A DNA stretch of 64,000 nt from positions 1 to 64,000 of the forward strand of contig CBIHPC010000005.1 in assembly GCA_966211305.1 (NCBI GenBank), read 5' to 3'. How positions within the stretch are numbered: the stretch's first letter is position 1; each line of letters opens with the position of its first letter. This document shows positions 1 to 8,028 of this stretch, in pieces. Position numbers and translations under genes: made by a program. This DNA is from Niastella sp966211305 (GTDB taxonomy: Bacteria; Bacteroidota; Bacteroidia; Chitinophagales; Chitinophagaceae). Below the pieces are notes generated by a model. That model saw nothing but the letters and a program-made list of their open reading frames with translations. It had not been told where the DNA came from and ran no database searches.

Positions 1-244
1 CGTTCCAGCCGCTGATATTTCCAAAATCAGCTGCGGCCTCTGCCGTCGTCCACGTACCGTCGGAATAATTGTTCCAGTTCACCGAAATATTGCTGTTGAT
101 AGCTTCGGTATGCACAGTTGCATCGTTTGATGTTTCCTGTTGCTGATCATTGCTGTCGATGATTGATTTTTTACAACCAGTTAACAGCAAGCCAATCGTT
201 ATGGTCAAAAGACCTGCTTTGAGTACGACAAGGTTACTTTGCAT
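1..244 (-). CDS. Partial secreted lipoprotein, 5' end only
   Basis: The gene runs off the left edge, so only about 81 codons are present, starting at the ATG at 242-244. The N-terminus is a lipoprotein signal: a hydrophobic stretch ending LLLTGC, with the acylated Cys near residue 24, followed by KKS and a polar Asp/Gln/Asn/Thr-rich linker. The last visible part has aromatic and Asn-rich patches (SVNWNNYSDGTWT, ADFGNISGWN), the style of a secreted carbohydrate-active enzyme such as a polysaccharide lyase. That reading is an inference from composition and from the PUL remnant just upstream. The protein should sit in the periplasm or on the cell surface. Confidence 0.6.
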   Translation of the reverse strand, partial: MQSNLVVLKAGLLTITIGLLLTGCKKSIIDSNDQQQETSNDATVHTEAINSNISVNWNNYSDGTWTTAEAAADFGNISGWN

Positions 245-313
245 TTTTTACATTTTAAAGGTTTGAGAAAAAAGCGTTCCTATTGCAAATAATATTCCAT
301 AGTGTTTTTCTGT

Positions 314-391
314 TTATTCCTTTACAAACGCAATGCTTTGAAGATTGAAGCCGCCTTTGCAGGCCAGTATCTTCAACCTCGTTTCACCTAA
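314..391 (-). pseudogene. Remnant: C-terminal end of a carbohydrate-binding module protein
   Basis: In the frame ending at TAA 314-316, about 25 codons read LGETRLKILACKGGFNLQSI and then AFVKE. The motif LKI..KGGFNLQSIAF is the usual last strand of CBM6-like carbohydrate-binding modules, which often end enzymes with a GGFN[LI]..I.F strand. It has no start of its own and abuts, in another frame, the truncated SusC-like ORF upstream. It is best read as the 3' stump of a gene whose body was deleted. The match is by eye, on a short stretch. Confidence 0.45.
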
Positions 392-723
392 TCGGCATTA
401 CCGCCGAATGAGCCATCGGAATTTAAAACAGGGTACGCATTATTCCCCGGTTCGCCGGATGTTTGAAAAGCAGGTAAGCCGGCTACACGACCTGCCAGCC
501 AGCCGCCAAAAGTGGGGGTGTTGGTTTTAATGAGGTCGGGCGTGAACACTTCCGAAACGGCCGATGTACTATTCTTTTTCGGTTGTACCTGGTACAGCAA
601 ATAATAATTATTTCTCCCGGGTACAATGGTAACAGGTTGTGGAGTACTGTCTGTTTGGGCTTTTACAAAGGGGGATAAAATCAGACACGACAGGATAACC
701 AAAGACAATCGTTTTTGACGCAT
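388..723 (-). pseudogene. Truncated SusC/RagA-like receptor start (111 aa)
   Basis: The ORF has a normal start and signal peptide (about residues 1-22, ending VKAQ). It then matches the beginning of a SusC plug: residues about 55-95 read SAVSEVFTPDLIKTNTP, GGWLAGRVAGLPAFQ and TSGEPGNN, as in the LxGRxxGLxxxQxSGEPG motif of SusC-like TonB receptors. It stops at 388 instead of continuing for about 900 residues, and no barrel follows. The next readable fragment downstream is the tail of an unrelated carbohydrate-binding protein. A short functional secreted protein cannot be excluded, but a gene broken by deletion fits better. Confidence 0.5.
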
Positions 724-844
724 AGATGGCAGCTGTTTGATTTTTCGAATTGTAAAAAAACGAATAAACAGTCCTAAACGTCAATTTTGGACTACGTCAA
801 AACCTCGTCAGGCAAAAAATGAATTAATGATAATCAATTAGTTG

Positions 845-956
845 ATGCGAACGCTGAATGCTGAACGCATGCTCGCGATTTTTGGTTCTTCGCATTTATA
901 CGCGAGACCCGAATGACGGAGGTGGGCGTTAAGCCTTTAGCGTTCCGCGTTTACAT
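845..956. repeat. Heptamer-armed palindromic element G
   Basis: The left arm (845-872) is four 7-bp units related to CGCTGAA (ATGCGAA, CGCTGAA, TGCTGAA, CGCATGC). After 49 bp the right arm (922-956) is five 7-bp units of the inverse type (such as TTTAGCG and TTCCGCG). It ends on the stop codon of the propeller regulator at 951-953. It fills most of the gap between the truncated SusC-like ORF and that gene. The rest of the gap (724-844) shows nothing clear beyond AT-rich sequence. Confidence 0.55.
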
Positions 957-3848
957 TGATATCAGAAAATCGTACAAACTGGTATCATTGCTGGTTAATC
1001 CCAGCTTTTTGCGTAGGCGGTACCTGCCGGTTTCCACACCTCTGATGGAGATGTTCATGAGGTGGGCGATCTCCTTACTGGTTAAATTCAACCGCAGGTA
1101 AGCGGCCATTTTAAGTTCGGTGGGGGTAAGATCGGGCCATTGCTCTTTCAGCTTTTTCAAAAAATTGGAATGTACCTGGTCGAAGTGCTCGGTAAACTGC
1201 TCCCATTCCCGGGTAACATCGAGCTCACTGTCGATCATGCGAATGATCTTCTGGAACTCTTTTGAGGCGGCCCTGGTTTCCTCATTATTTTTGAAGGCGT
1301 TGAGGTCGTCCCTGATCTTTGAAAAAAGCTCCATTTTTCGCACCAGGTTCATGGCAGTGGAAGCAAGCTGGGAGTTCTTGTGCCCGATATCGGCCTGCAG
1401 CTTTTCATTCTTTAATTGAATGATCTCTTTTTCCCGTTTACCCATTTGCAGTTCATGAAGGATCTGCAGTTGTTTCTGTTCTTCGGCGTACCTCAGTTGT
1501 TGCTGCAGTAACTTTTGCGCTTCCCGTTTGCGGTATTTGAATTGTTGATTTTTATAGAACCAATACAAAATGGCGAACAACAGTACACCATATAATATAT
1601 ATGCCCACCAGGTGCGGTACCAGGGTGGCAAAATGGTGAAGGAATAGCTGGTAACCGGCGATTCATTATCGACGTTGTTCCTGCTTTTTACCTGGAAAAC
1701 ATAATCCCCCGGCGGCAGGTTGGTATAATCCTTCTCCGTTTTCCGGCTCCATGCGCTCCACTCTTTGTCGAACCCTTTTAAAAAGTAGCTATACGAAGTG
1801 GTTTGTTGTTGTCCATATGTTATGGCGCTGCATTCAAAATACAATGAGTTGGAAGCGTAAGCAATATCGGGCTTAACGGCTTTTACCGGCTGCTCATAGC
1901 CGCCATAAATAAGCGCTTCTCTTTTTGAATCAACCTGTACCTTTCTGATGAGCGTGCTGAGCTGCAACCTGCTTTTTTTATACCGCGCATAATTTATATG
2001 GAAGAACCCTTTTTCAGCTGCTATCAAAACATTGTTGCTGTCGATGACATTGATGTTCTCGAACCCATTGCTCATAATACGGTCGTCCAGTTCGGGCAGG
2101 TACACCAGCCGGTATTTGCCGTTGTCATATTCCGCCACTCCTACTCTCTTCCGGCTGCAGAACCAGATGTTGCCGTTTTTGTCGTCCTTTAAATAATCGA
2201 TTGGCGTATCGCCAAAAAGCTTTTTGAAAAAAGAGGAAGGAACGAAATCGTCGATGGCATTATCGAATTCAAAAATGCCATTATCGGTGGTCAATACCAT
2301 TCGGCCGGCAATGCGATAGAGGTGATTATGATTTTGCGAGAGGATCATTTTCTTATCGGCATAGGTTGTAACCACCGGTTGTTTCTTTTCATTGAAAGAA
2401 ACCATGTACAGGCCTTTATAGGGATGTATTGTCCAAATGATGTTCTTATTCTTTACCACATAGCGGGCCGACTCAAAAGTTGCGTGGTCGTTTGAAATGG
2501 TGATGCGGCCATTATTATAATTGTAGAAATTGATACCGTTATATGTTCCGGCAACGATCACGGAAGAAGGAATACTGTCGTATAAGGGAGCAAAGATCCA
2601 GAAGCCGGTTCTTTTATCGAGTAAGGTGGCTTTATTATCATTTACTATGAATCCCGACTGGCTATGGCCCATCAACAGCTGGCCGTTCACTTCTGAAACA
2701 TTCCATACCTGTCCTTTTGAATTTTCAACCAGCGAAAATGAACTTTTGATATAACTGATATCTTCACCGCTGCCGGTAAGATCGGCTTTGTACAAACCGG
2801 TGGCTACGCCCAGGTACAACCGGTTCTTATGAACAATAGAGGTATAACCGGTATTGCGGTCGATGGGCTCGGGAAAGATATTTTTGATAGCGTTGTTGCA
2901 GGAGACGAGGTCGATGCCATTATCGAGGCCCAGCCAGAGGTTACGGTCTTTGTCGACAAACATGCTTAGCACGTTGTTGTTCTGGATGCCTTCACTTTTT
3001 GTAAGGCGTTGAATAAAATTCCCTTTCTTATCAATTACAATACACCCGCCAAGGTTGGTGTTCAATGCAATTTTACCGGGCGACAGCAAACAGGCGCCGA
3101 AGATGTTTTTGGCGGCAATGTCGTTTATGTCGGGCGTTTCGAAAGGAGTAACAGCTTCACCTTTTAATATAAACAAACCGTGGGCAACGGAGGTCAGCAA
3201 CAGGCTGTCGTTACCGAGGTTAGTAACGGCTTTTAATTGTATGCCCTTTGGCAATGAGCCCGTTTTTATCCGTGGCAGCCAGTTGCCATTGTTATAATAC
3301 AACAAACCCTTCTGGTATTCAAAAGCCAGCAACTCGTTATTGGCATAACCGAGGAATCCCCAGTAAACACTGGAATATGATCTCAAAGTGGCATTCGCAT
3401 ATTCGAATATTCTTTTATTGGAGTGAAAAAAGATGCGATCGTTAACTATCTGAATGGCCCATACATCGGCAAAATCGTTCTCTGCTGTTGGTAAATCCTT
3501 ACGCAGGGAAGTATATTCCAGTTCACCGTATTGATTGGGGGAGAAATAACCAAACTCCTGCTGGCCGCCGACATATATTCTGCCGTTCTTATCGATGGCC
3601 AGGGAGCGAACGATGGTTGCATTGGGTATGGGATAGGTACGCCAGAAGGTGCCGTCGAAACTTAGCAGGCCATTGTTATTGGCAAAATACATGATACCGT
3701 GGCGGTCCTGCGCAATGCCCCAGTTCTGGCGGCCGGCATTATATTCCTGTTTATAGTAGTTGGTAATATTGGGAATACCGATGGTATTTTGAGCACACAC
3801 AAATAGCCCGCAGAGGAATACGTTTAATAACAGGCATATTTTTTTCAT
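951..3848 (-). CDS. Two-component-type propeller/triple-Tyr transcriptional regulator, LuxR HTH
   Basis: The product of about 965 aa starts at MKKICLLL; an earlier ATG at 3881 would add 11 residues ahead of an obvious signal peptide and is less likely. In order it has a signal peptide (1-20), a long periplasmic beta-propeller of Reg_prop-type repeats (about 25-640), a Y_Y_Y domain (about 660-735, GFDKEWSAWSRKT), one membrane helix (about 752-770), a coiled coil (about 775-880) and a C-terminal LuxR-type HTH (about 905-955, LTSKEIAHLMNISIRGVE). There is no kinase or receiver domain, so it looks like a one-protein membrane sensor that binds DNA directly. In this family the propeller usually senses glycans or envelope signals. 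The ligand is unknown; the neighbouring PUL scar makes a glycan plausible. Confidence 0.85.
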   Translation of the reverse strand: MKKICLLLNVFLCGLFVCAQNTIGIPNITNYYKQEYNAGRQNWGIAQDRHGIMYFANNNGLLSFDGTFWRTYPIPNATIVRSLAIDKNGRIYVGGQQEFGYFSPNQYGELEYTSLRKDLPTAENDFADVWAIQIVNDRIFFHSNKRIFEYANATLRSYSSVYWGFLGYANNELLAFEYQKGLLYYNNGNWLPRIKTGSLPKGIQLKAVTNLGNDSLLLTSVAHGLFILKGEAVTPFETPDINDIAAKNIFGACLLSPGKIALNTNLGGCIVIDKKGNFIQRLTKSEGIQNNNVLSMFVDKDRNLWLGLDNGIDLVSCNNAIKNIFPEPIDRNTGYTSIVHKNRLYLGVATGLYKADLTGSGEDISYIKSSFSLVENSKGQVWNVSEVNGQLLMGHSQSGFIVNDNKATLLDKRTGFWIFAPLYDSIPSSVIVAGTYNGINFYNYNNGRITISNDHATFESARYVVKNKNIIWTIHPYKGLYMVSFNEKKQPVVTTYADKKMILSQNHNHLYRIAGRMVLTTDNGIFEFDNAIDDFVPSSFFKKLFGDTPIDYLKDDKNGNIWFCSRKRVGVAEYDNGKYRLVYLPELDDRIMSNGFENINVIDSNNVLIAAEKGFFHINYARYKKSRLQLSTLIRKVQVDSKREALIYGGYEQPVKAVKPDIAYASNSLYFECSAITYGQQQTTSYSYFLKGFDKEWSAWSRKTEKDYTNLPPGDYVFQVKSRNNVDNESPVTSYSFTILPPWYRTWWAYILYGVLLFAILYWFYKNQQFKYRKREAQKLLQQQLRYAEEQKQLQILHELQMGKREKEIIQLKNEKLQADIGHKNSQLASTAMNLVRKMELFSKIRDDLNAFKNNEETRAASKEFQKIIRMIDSELDVTREWEQFTEHFDQVHSNFLKKLKEQWPDLTPTELKMAAYLRLNLTSKEIAHLMNISIRGVETGRYRLRKKLGLTSNDTSLYDFLISM

Positions 3849-3898
3849 TAGCAGCAGTTCATTTGGCGATAAAAATAACAAGTTTGGCAGAGATGCGC

Positions 3899-4372
3899 TT
3901 AATCAGCTTTAAAATACTTTATGATATGGGCTGCTATAATCTTTGGTTTCTGGTCCAAAAATAAAAGAGGTTCAAGGCCCAGACGAACTTGTTCTCCATC
4001 TTTTAGATATATTTTTATATTATCACTACCTTCGAGATCTGAAGCTGACTCAAATTTAATTGACTCGATCTTCTCCCAGCTATAGAATTTCTCTTTTTTA
4101 ATAATTCCTTTTTCATCTATTACTATAACAGGATTTTTTCTCAAATAAATGACTATACATATTATTGCTATACAAAATATTGAAAGGGAAGCAAAAATTA
4201 TAGCCTTTAACTGACCTTCATAGATCGCGCTTGCCGTTAGTATCAAAAAGAAGATTAAAATACCTATATAAAAGCCATAAGAACGTTTTTTATTGATATT
4301 AATATCCAAACTTTCGCCACATTCAATGAACGGGTCATACAATGAAAAAATATCTTTTTCTCTTTTGGGCAT
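3899..4372 (-). CDS. Small membrane protein with PH-like domain
   Basis: The 157-aa protein is not recognised by name. It has a polar N-terminus, two adjacent membrane helices (about residues 32-50 and 55-77), then a basic turn and a C-terminal domain of about 75 residues. Its pattern (VIVIDEKGIIKK, YSWEKIESIKFE, IKIYLKDGEQVRL) resembles bacterial PH-like domains found behind two helices. The gene is clearly more AT-rich than its neighbours, which may mean it was acquired. It is transcribed in the same direction as the regulator to its left, about 50 bp away. Confidence 0.6.
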   Translation of the reverse strand: MPKREKDIFSLYDPFIECGESLDININKKRSYGFYIGILIFFLILTASAIYEGQLKAIIFASLSIFCIAIICIVIYLRKNPVIVIDEKGIIKKEKFYSWEKIESIKFESASDLEGSDNIKIYLKDGEQVRLGLEPLLFLDQKPKIIAAHIIKYFKAD

Positions 4373-4465
4373 GGCACTAATACATTTTCATAAACATAAT
4401 TCCAATTTCTTACAAATCATATCCTGTAAAGTGCGAATTTTATTAACTCTTAAATACTTATCTGA

Positions 4466-5848
4466 ATGCGGTTATATAAAAAGATCCTTCGTGTTATTCT
4501 GTTGTTGCTGGCAGTGGCCCTGGGTTACGGCGTTTGGTATTGCTGGCGGGCGTTCCCCATTATCAGCGGTTATGGCGCCAAGAACCTGGCTTCCGGTATT
4601 TACCTGCAACGTCGAAATGCCGATAGCGTAATAAAACAGGAGCTATCGTTCTTCCCGGTTTCACTGGCATCATACGATATCGATTCAAAAGACAGTTCGG
4701 TTACGGCCTCCGTTTTTGGCCTGGCAAAGATCAAAGCTATTTACCGCCACCGCATCGGTTGTACGCTGGTGAATGACTTTACCGAAGCAGAGATAAGGCA
4801 ACAGCGTTTTTACATTCCTGCGCCTCCACCAGAAAACAGGGATACCATTGCCTGGCCATCTGGCGATAAGACAGCCGAACCGGTTCCGGCCAATGTGGAT
4901 ACCGCTCAATTACAAAAAGCGATCGACAATGCCATGCAGGCAGTCAGCAAAAAAGGGAAACCGGCTTATACCCGCGCCTTCCTGGTGGTGTATGATGGAA
5001 AAATAATCGGTGAACGTTATGCGCCCGGTTTCGACAAAAACTCGCCAATGATCGGCTGGTCGATGAGTAAAAGCCTGACCGCCGCCGTTATAGGCGTATT
5101 GGTAAAGGCCGGAAAACTAAACCCCGATGCGCCGGCGCCGGTTCCCGAATGGAAAAACACCGACAAGGCCAGGATCACGCTGAAAGAATTGCTGCAGCAA
5201 ACAAGCGGCCTCGATTTCACGGAAGATTACGGTTCACCCAGCGAAGCAACGAATATGTTATTCAAGCGTGGCGATATGGGCGCTTTTGCCGCCGCCCTGC
5301 CTTTAAAATTTCAACCAGGCACCATCTTCAATTATTCAAGCGGCAATGCCAATATTTTAAGCCGCATCGTTCGCCACACAGTGGGTGATTCCGTTTACCC
5401 GGCCTTTCCTTATGAGTCATTGTTCTATAAAATTAACATGCATTCACTGGTGCTTGAACCCGACGCCTCGGGTACTTATATTGGCTCTTCGTATAGCTAT
5501 GCCTCGGCCCGCGATTTTGCACGCTTTGGCTTACTTTATTGTAATAATGGCATGTGGAAGGGTGAACAGTTGTTACCAGACAATTGGGTTCAGCAAACAA
5601 TTCAACCTGCTTTCGCCAATAAACAAAAACGCTACGGATACCAGTTCTGGTTAAATGGCGCCGGTGATACTGACGCTTCGAAACGCTGGTTCCCCGATGC
5701 ACCGGCGGATATGTACTTTGCTGACGGTTTTGGCGGTCAGAATATTTTTATCATTCCTTCCAAAAAACTGATAGTTGTACGGCTGGGCGTTTTAACCATT
5801 GATGAAAATAAATATCTTCGGGAAGTGATACAGGCAATAAAAAATTAA
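4466..5848 (+). CDS. Membrane-anchored serine hydrolase, class C beta-lactamase family
   Basis: The 460-aa protein has an N-terminal membrane helix (about 8-28), a spacer of about 100 residues, and a beta-lactamase/PBP-like transpeptidase domain. The nucleophile motif SxxK is SMSK (GWSMSKSLTAA) near residue 198, and the second motif is YSS (FNYSSGNAN). The KTG-like strand region is FADGFGGQNIFII. Such proteins are usually esterases, D-amino-acid peptidases or envelope hydrolases rather than true antibiotic-resistance enzymes. The active site should face the periplasm. It starts 93 bp from the divergent PH-like gene, and a small membrane-protein gene follows 45 bp downstream, probably co-transcribed. 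Confidence 0.85.
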   Translation: MRLYKKILRVILLLLAVALGYGVWYCWRAFPIISGYGAKNLASGIYLQRRNADSVIKQELSFFPVSLASYDIDSKDSSVTASVFGLAKIKAIYRHRIGCTLVNDFTEAEIRQQRFYIPAPPPENRDTIAWPSGDKTAEPVPANVDTAQLQKAIDNAMQAVSKKGKPAYTRAFLVVYDGKIIGERYAPGFDKNSPMIGWSMSKSLTAAVIGVLVKAGKLNPDAPAPVPEWKNTDKARITLKELLQQTSGLDFTEDYGSPSEATNMLFKRGDMGAFAAALPLKFQPGTIFNYSSGNANILSRIVRHTVGDSVYPAFPYESLFYKINMHSLVLEPDASGTYIGSSYSYASARDFARFGLLYCNNGMWKGEQLLPDNWVQQTIQPAFANKQKRYGYQFWLNGAGDTDASKRWFPDAPADMYFADGFGGQNIFIIPSKKLIVVRLGVLTIDENKYLREVIQAIKN

Positions 5849-5893
5849 ACTCCCGGCAGCGGGCTGCAACCCTGTTCCTGCTAATATAATAAC

Positions 5894-6457
5894 ATGCTAA
5901 CCTTTATTCTTATTACCGTTGGTTTCATCATCATTTTTGGTGTTCTGTTATTACTCGGTATTGTTAAAAAAAGCCGGCAGGCCGTTTACTTTTCCCTGCT
6001 CTTTTTGCTTTTCGCCATTGGGACAGGCATCTACACCGGATTTCTTTTTGCCAGCAAAGCATACAATAAAATAAAAAAAACAAAGATCGATAATCCATTT
6101 AAACGTACTGGCATGGAAATGTATACAGCGGTGCTCGGCAAACCCGAAACAAACTGCGTAACGGTGATCAATAGCCAGGATGCCTATATACCTAAAATCG
6201 ACTGTTGCATCTGGCTTGAGTTTACTACCTGCCCAAATGAAATAAAACGTGTTATTATCGAAAAAGAACTAAAACCATCCACTCAATCGGGGAACATTCC
6301 CGAATATAGCCCTCAACCTGAATGGTTTATCCCCGAAAACCTGGGTGCAGGATTTAAAATCATGCGCAAATACGATCCTGAAGACCCCAATCATGACCTG
6401 ATCCTATATTTCGCAAAAGACAGTACCCGTGCCTATTATTGCGATATGGCGGAATAA
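5894..6457 (+). CDS. Membrane protein of unknown function
   Basis: The 187-aa protein has two hydrophobic helices at the N-terminus (about 2-24 and 31-53), then a soluble domain of about 130 residues. This domain has several Cys (near TNCVTV, DCCIWLEF, TTCPNE and YYCDM) and many aromatic residues. No family was recognised. The soluble part probably faces the periplasm, where the Cys could pair. It follows the serine hydrolase by 45 bp in the same direction, which suggests an operon. Confidence 0.6.
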   Translation: MLTFILITVGFIIIFGVLLLLGIVKKSRQAVYFSLLFLLFAIGTGIYTGFLFASKAYNKIKKTKIDNPFKRTGMEMYTAVLGKPETNCVTVINSQDAYIPKIDCCIWLEFTTCPNEIKRVIIEKELKPSTQSGNIPEYSPQPEWFIPENLGAGFKIMRKYDPEDPNHDLILYFAKDSTRAYYCDMAE

Positions 6458-6471
6458 TAAACCGGCCTGGT

Positions 6472-6538
6472 TGTTTGAATTTTACAAGTTTTTGTTTGAA
6501 TCGTATAAAGTGCCGGCCTGGCGATTGTTGTAATTTTA
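6472..6538 (+). promoter_or_regulatory. Probable AraC operator and promoter ahead of the araC-type gene
   Basis: TGTTTGAA occurs at 6472-6479 and again at 6493-6500, a direct repeat with a 21-bp (two-turn) step. The 13-bp spacer resembles that of a second copy at 7907-7935 upstream of the SDR gene. The -7-like box TAATTTTA (consensus TAnnTTTG) starts at 6531, 31 bp after the last operator base. The sequence CCGGCCTGG also flanks the site at 6462-6470 and 6513-6521. This is the layout expected for an AraC-family site that the regulator uses on its own gene. Confidence 0.55.
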
Positions 6539-6596
6539 TAAGGTGAAGCGGAAACGGTGGAATGGGAGTTACATACATTTTGCTTAAATTTAGTAT

Positions 6597-7496
6597 ATGG
6601 GCAGAACAGAGACACTGGAAGATTTTTACCGCCAAAAAATGAACTGGTTACCCGATAACCTGAAACAGGATATCGGTCATTTTAATGTATTTAGGGTAGA
6701 GGATTGCGTAGGGCAGGGTAAAACGCCTGTGGCTTACACCCGCCGCGATTATTATAAGATCTCCCTCATGCAGGGACCGTATATATATCATTATGCCGAC
6801 AAAAGCATTGAGGTAACCGGTTCAACACTTATATTCTTCAGCCCGAATGTGCCTTATACCTTTGAACCGCTGACTGAAGACCCGAAAGGATTTTTCTGCA
6901 TTTTCAAGGAAGCATTTTTTACTGAACGCATTCGCGGTGGTATCAAAGACCTGCCCATGTTCATTGCGGGCAACAAACCCAGTTATGGTTTGAACAAAAC
7001 GCAGGATAAATTCGTGCAGCAGATATTTGAAAAAATGATCGATGAAATAAAATCCGATTATGCCTTCAAATACGATCTTATCCGTAATTATATTATGGAG
7101 ATGATCCACTATGCATTGAAAATGCAACCTACCGAAACATTGTACCAGCATACGGATGCCAATGCGCGGATAACCGCGGTGTTCACTGAACTACTTGAAA
7201 GGCAATTCCCCATAGAATCGCCTAACCAGCGTTTCACATTACGTTCGGCGCGGGATTTTGCATCGCAACTGGCAGTACATGTAAATCATTTGAATCGTGC
7301 AATAAGATTGACCACCGGCAAAACCACCACCGAACATATCTTTGAACGGCTTACCAGTGAAGCAAAAACATTGCTGAAGCATACCAATTGGAATATTTCC
7401 GAAATCGGCTATTCTTTGGGTTTTGAAGAGCCGGCGCATTTCAATCATTTCTTCAAGAAGCAGACCAATATGACGCCGAGCGCTTACCGTAGTTAG
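6597..7496 (+). CDS. AraC-family transcriptional regulator
   Basis: The 299-aa protein has an N-terminal cupin-like ligand domain (about 30-175, with DYYKISLMQGPYIYHYADK and FFSPNVPYTFEPL) and a C-terminal double HTH (about 200-298). The second HTH has the family signature (ISEIGYSLGFEEPAHFNHFF then MTPSAYR). It probably binds the paired TGTTTGAA sites seen upstream of itself and of the SDR gene. In Bacteroidota such regulators often sit beside an SDR gene that they control. The effector is unknown. Confidence 0.9.
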   Translation: MGRTETLEDFYRQKMNWLPDNLKQDIGHFNVFRVEDCVGQGKTPVAYTRRDYYKISLMQGPYIYHYADKSIEVTGSTLIFFSPNVPYTFEPLTEDPKGFFCIFKEAFFTERIRGGIKDLPMFIAGNKPSYGLNKTQDKFVQQIFEKMIDEIKSDYAFKYDLIRNYIMEMIHYALKMQPTETLYQHTDANARITAVFTELLERQFPIESPNQRFTLRSARDFASQLAVHVNHLNRAIRLTTGKTTTEHIFERLTSEAKTLLKHTNWNISEIGYSLGFEEPAHFNHFFKKQTNMTPSAYRS

Positions 7497-7534
7497 ATCT
7501 CCGGTGAAGTGATATGAAGTATTACACGGTAAGC

Positions 7535-7881
7535 AGTTGACAAGTTAACAGGTTGATAAGGGAATTCAGATCCCGTTTCAGACTGTCAATTTATTTTGTA
7601 CCAAAATATTTATCAACCCCTTTCATATTGATTCCTAATCCCCAATTCTTAATTCCGTTTTCCCTTCCAGGTCAACCTGCCAACATCCTCCTCCCGCCTT
7701 CCCTTAATAGCCTTTATCAACTTCTCAATTGCCAACCTGCCAACCATTTCATTTTTCCTCTATCAACTATATCAACACTATCAACTTCTCAATCTGCCAG
7801 TTATTGATCAGGTCGCCGCACAAAAGAACCTTGTCAACTTGTTAACGTGTTAACTCGTCAACTTGTCAACCTGTCAACTTC
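7535..7881. repeat. Octamer/heptamer-armed element A between araC-type gene and SDR
   Basis: The left arm (7535-7558) is three 8-bp units: AGTTGACA, AGTTAACA, GGTTGATA. The right arm (7832-7879) is six 8-bp units of the exact inverse type, including TGTCAACT and TGTTAACT. The region between also holds shorter octamer runs (7671-7686, 7715-7746, 7761-7794) and a nested heptamer run TRATTCC-like at 7629-7656. The whole gap from 7497 to 7906 is therefore made of short-period, low-complexity pyrimidine-rich repeats. No credible gene is present: the 84-codon open frame at 7553-7807 just reads through the repeats. Confidence 0.7.
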
Positions 7882-7906
7882 AAACAACCTAACCGCCACC
7901 CACACA

Positions 7907-7973
7907 TGTTTGAATTATACAATTATCTGTTTGAAAGCAATAATAATGCAGGCATGAAGGCAATATATCTTTG
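7907..7973 (+). promoter_or_regulatory. Probable AraC operator and promoter of the SDR gene
   Basis: TGTTTGAA lies at 7907-7914 and 7928-7935, again 21 bp apart. The spacer TTATACAATTATC is close to TTTTACAAGTTTT in the copy upstream of the regulator. A perfect Bacteroidota -7 box, TATCTTTG, begins at 7966, 31 bp after the operator. That is the same distance as at the araC-type promoter. The operator would lie just upstream of the -33 region, as expected for an activator. Confidence 0.6.
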
Positions 7974-8028
7974 TGTTATCAAGTTCATGAACGAAGCAAA
8001 ACTTATAACAATCAAATAAAAACTTTTT

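Noticed and set aside
4466..5848. Antibiotic-resistance beta-lactamase
   Set aside because: The SxxK family is broad; the membrane anchor and long N-terminal spacer fit an envelope hydrolase better.
7553..7807. 84-codon open frame in the AraC-SDR gap
   Set aside because: It only reads through the pyrimidine-rich short repeats; its product is low-complexity Pro/Ser/Leu/Asn with no domain.
7535..7881. CRISPR-like array
   Set aside because: The units are 7-8 bp with no spacers, and no cas gene is present.
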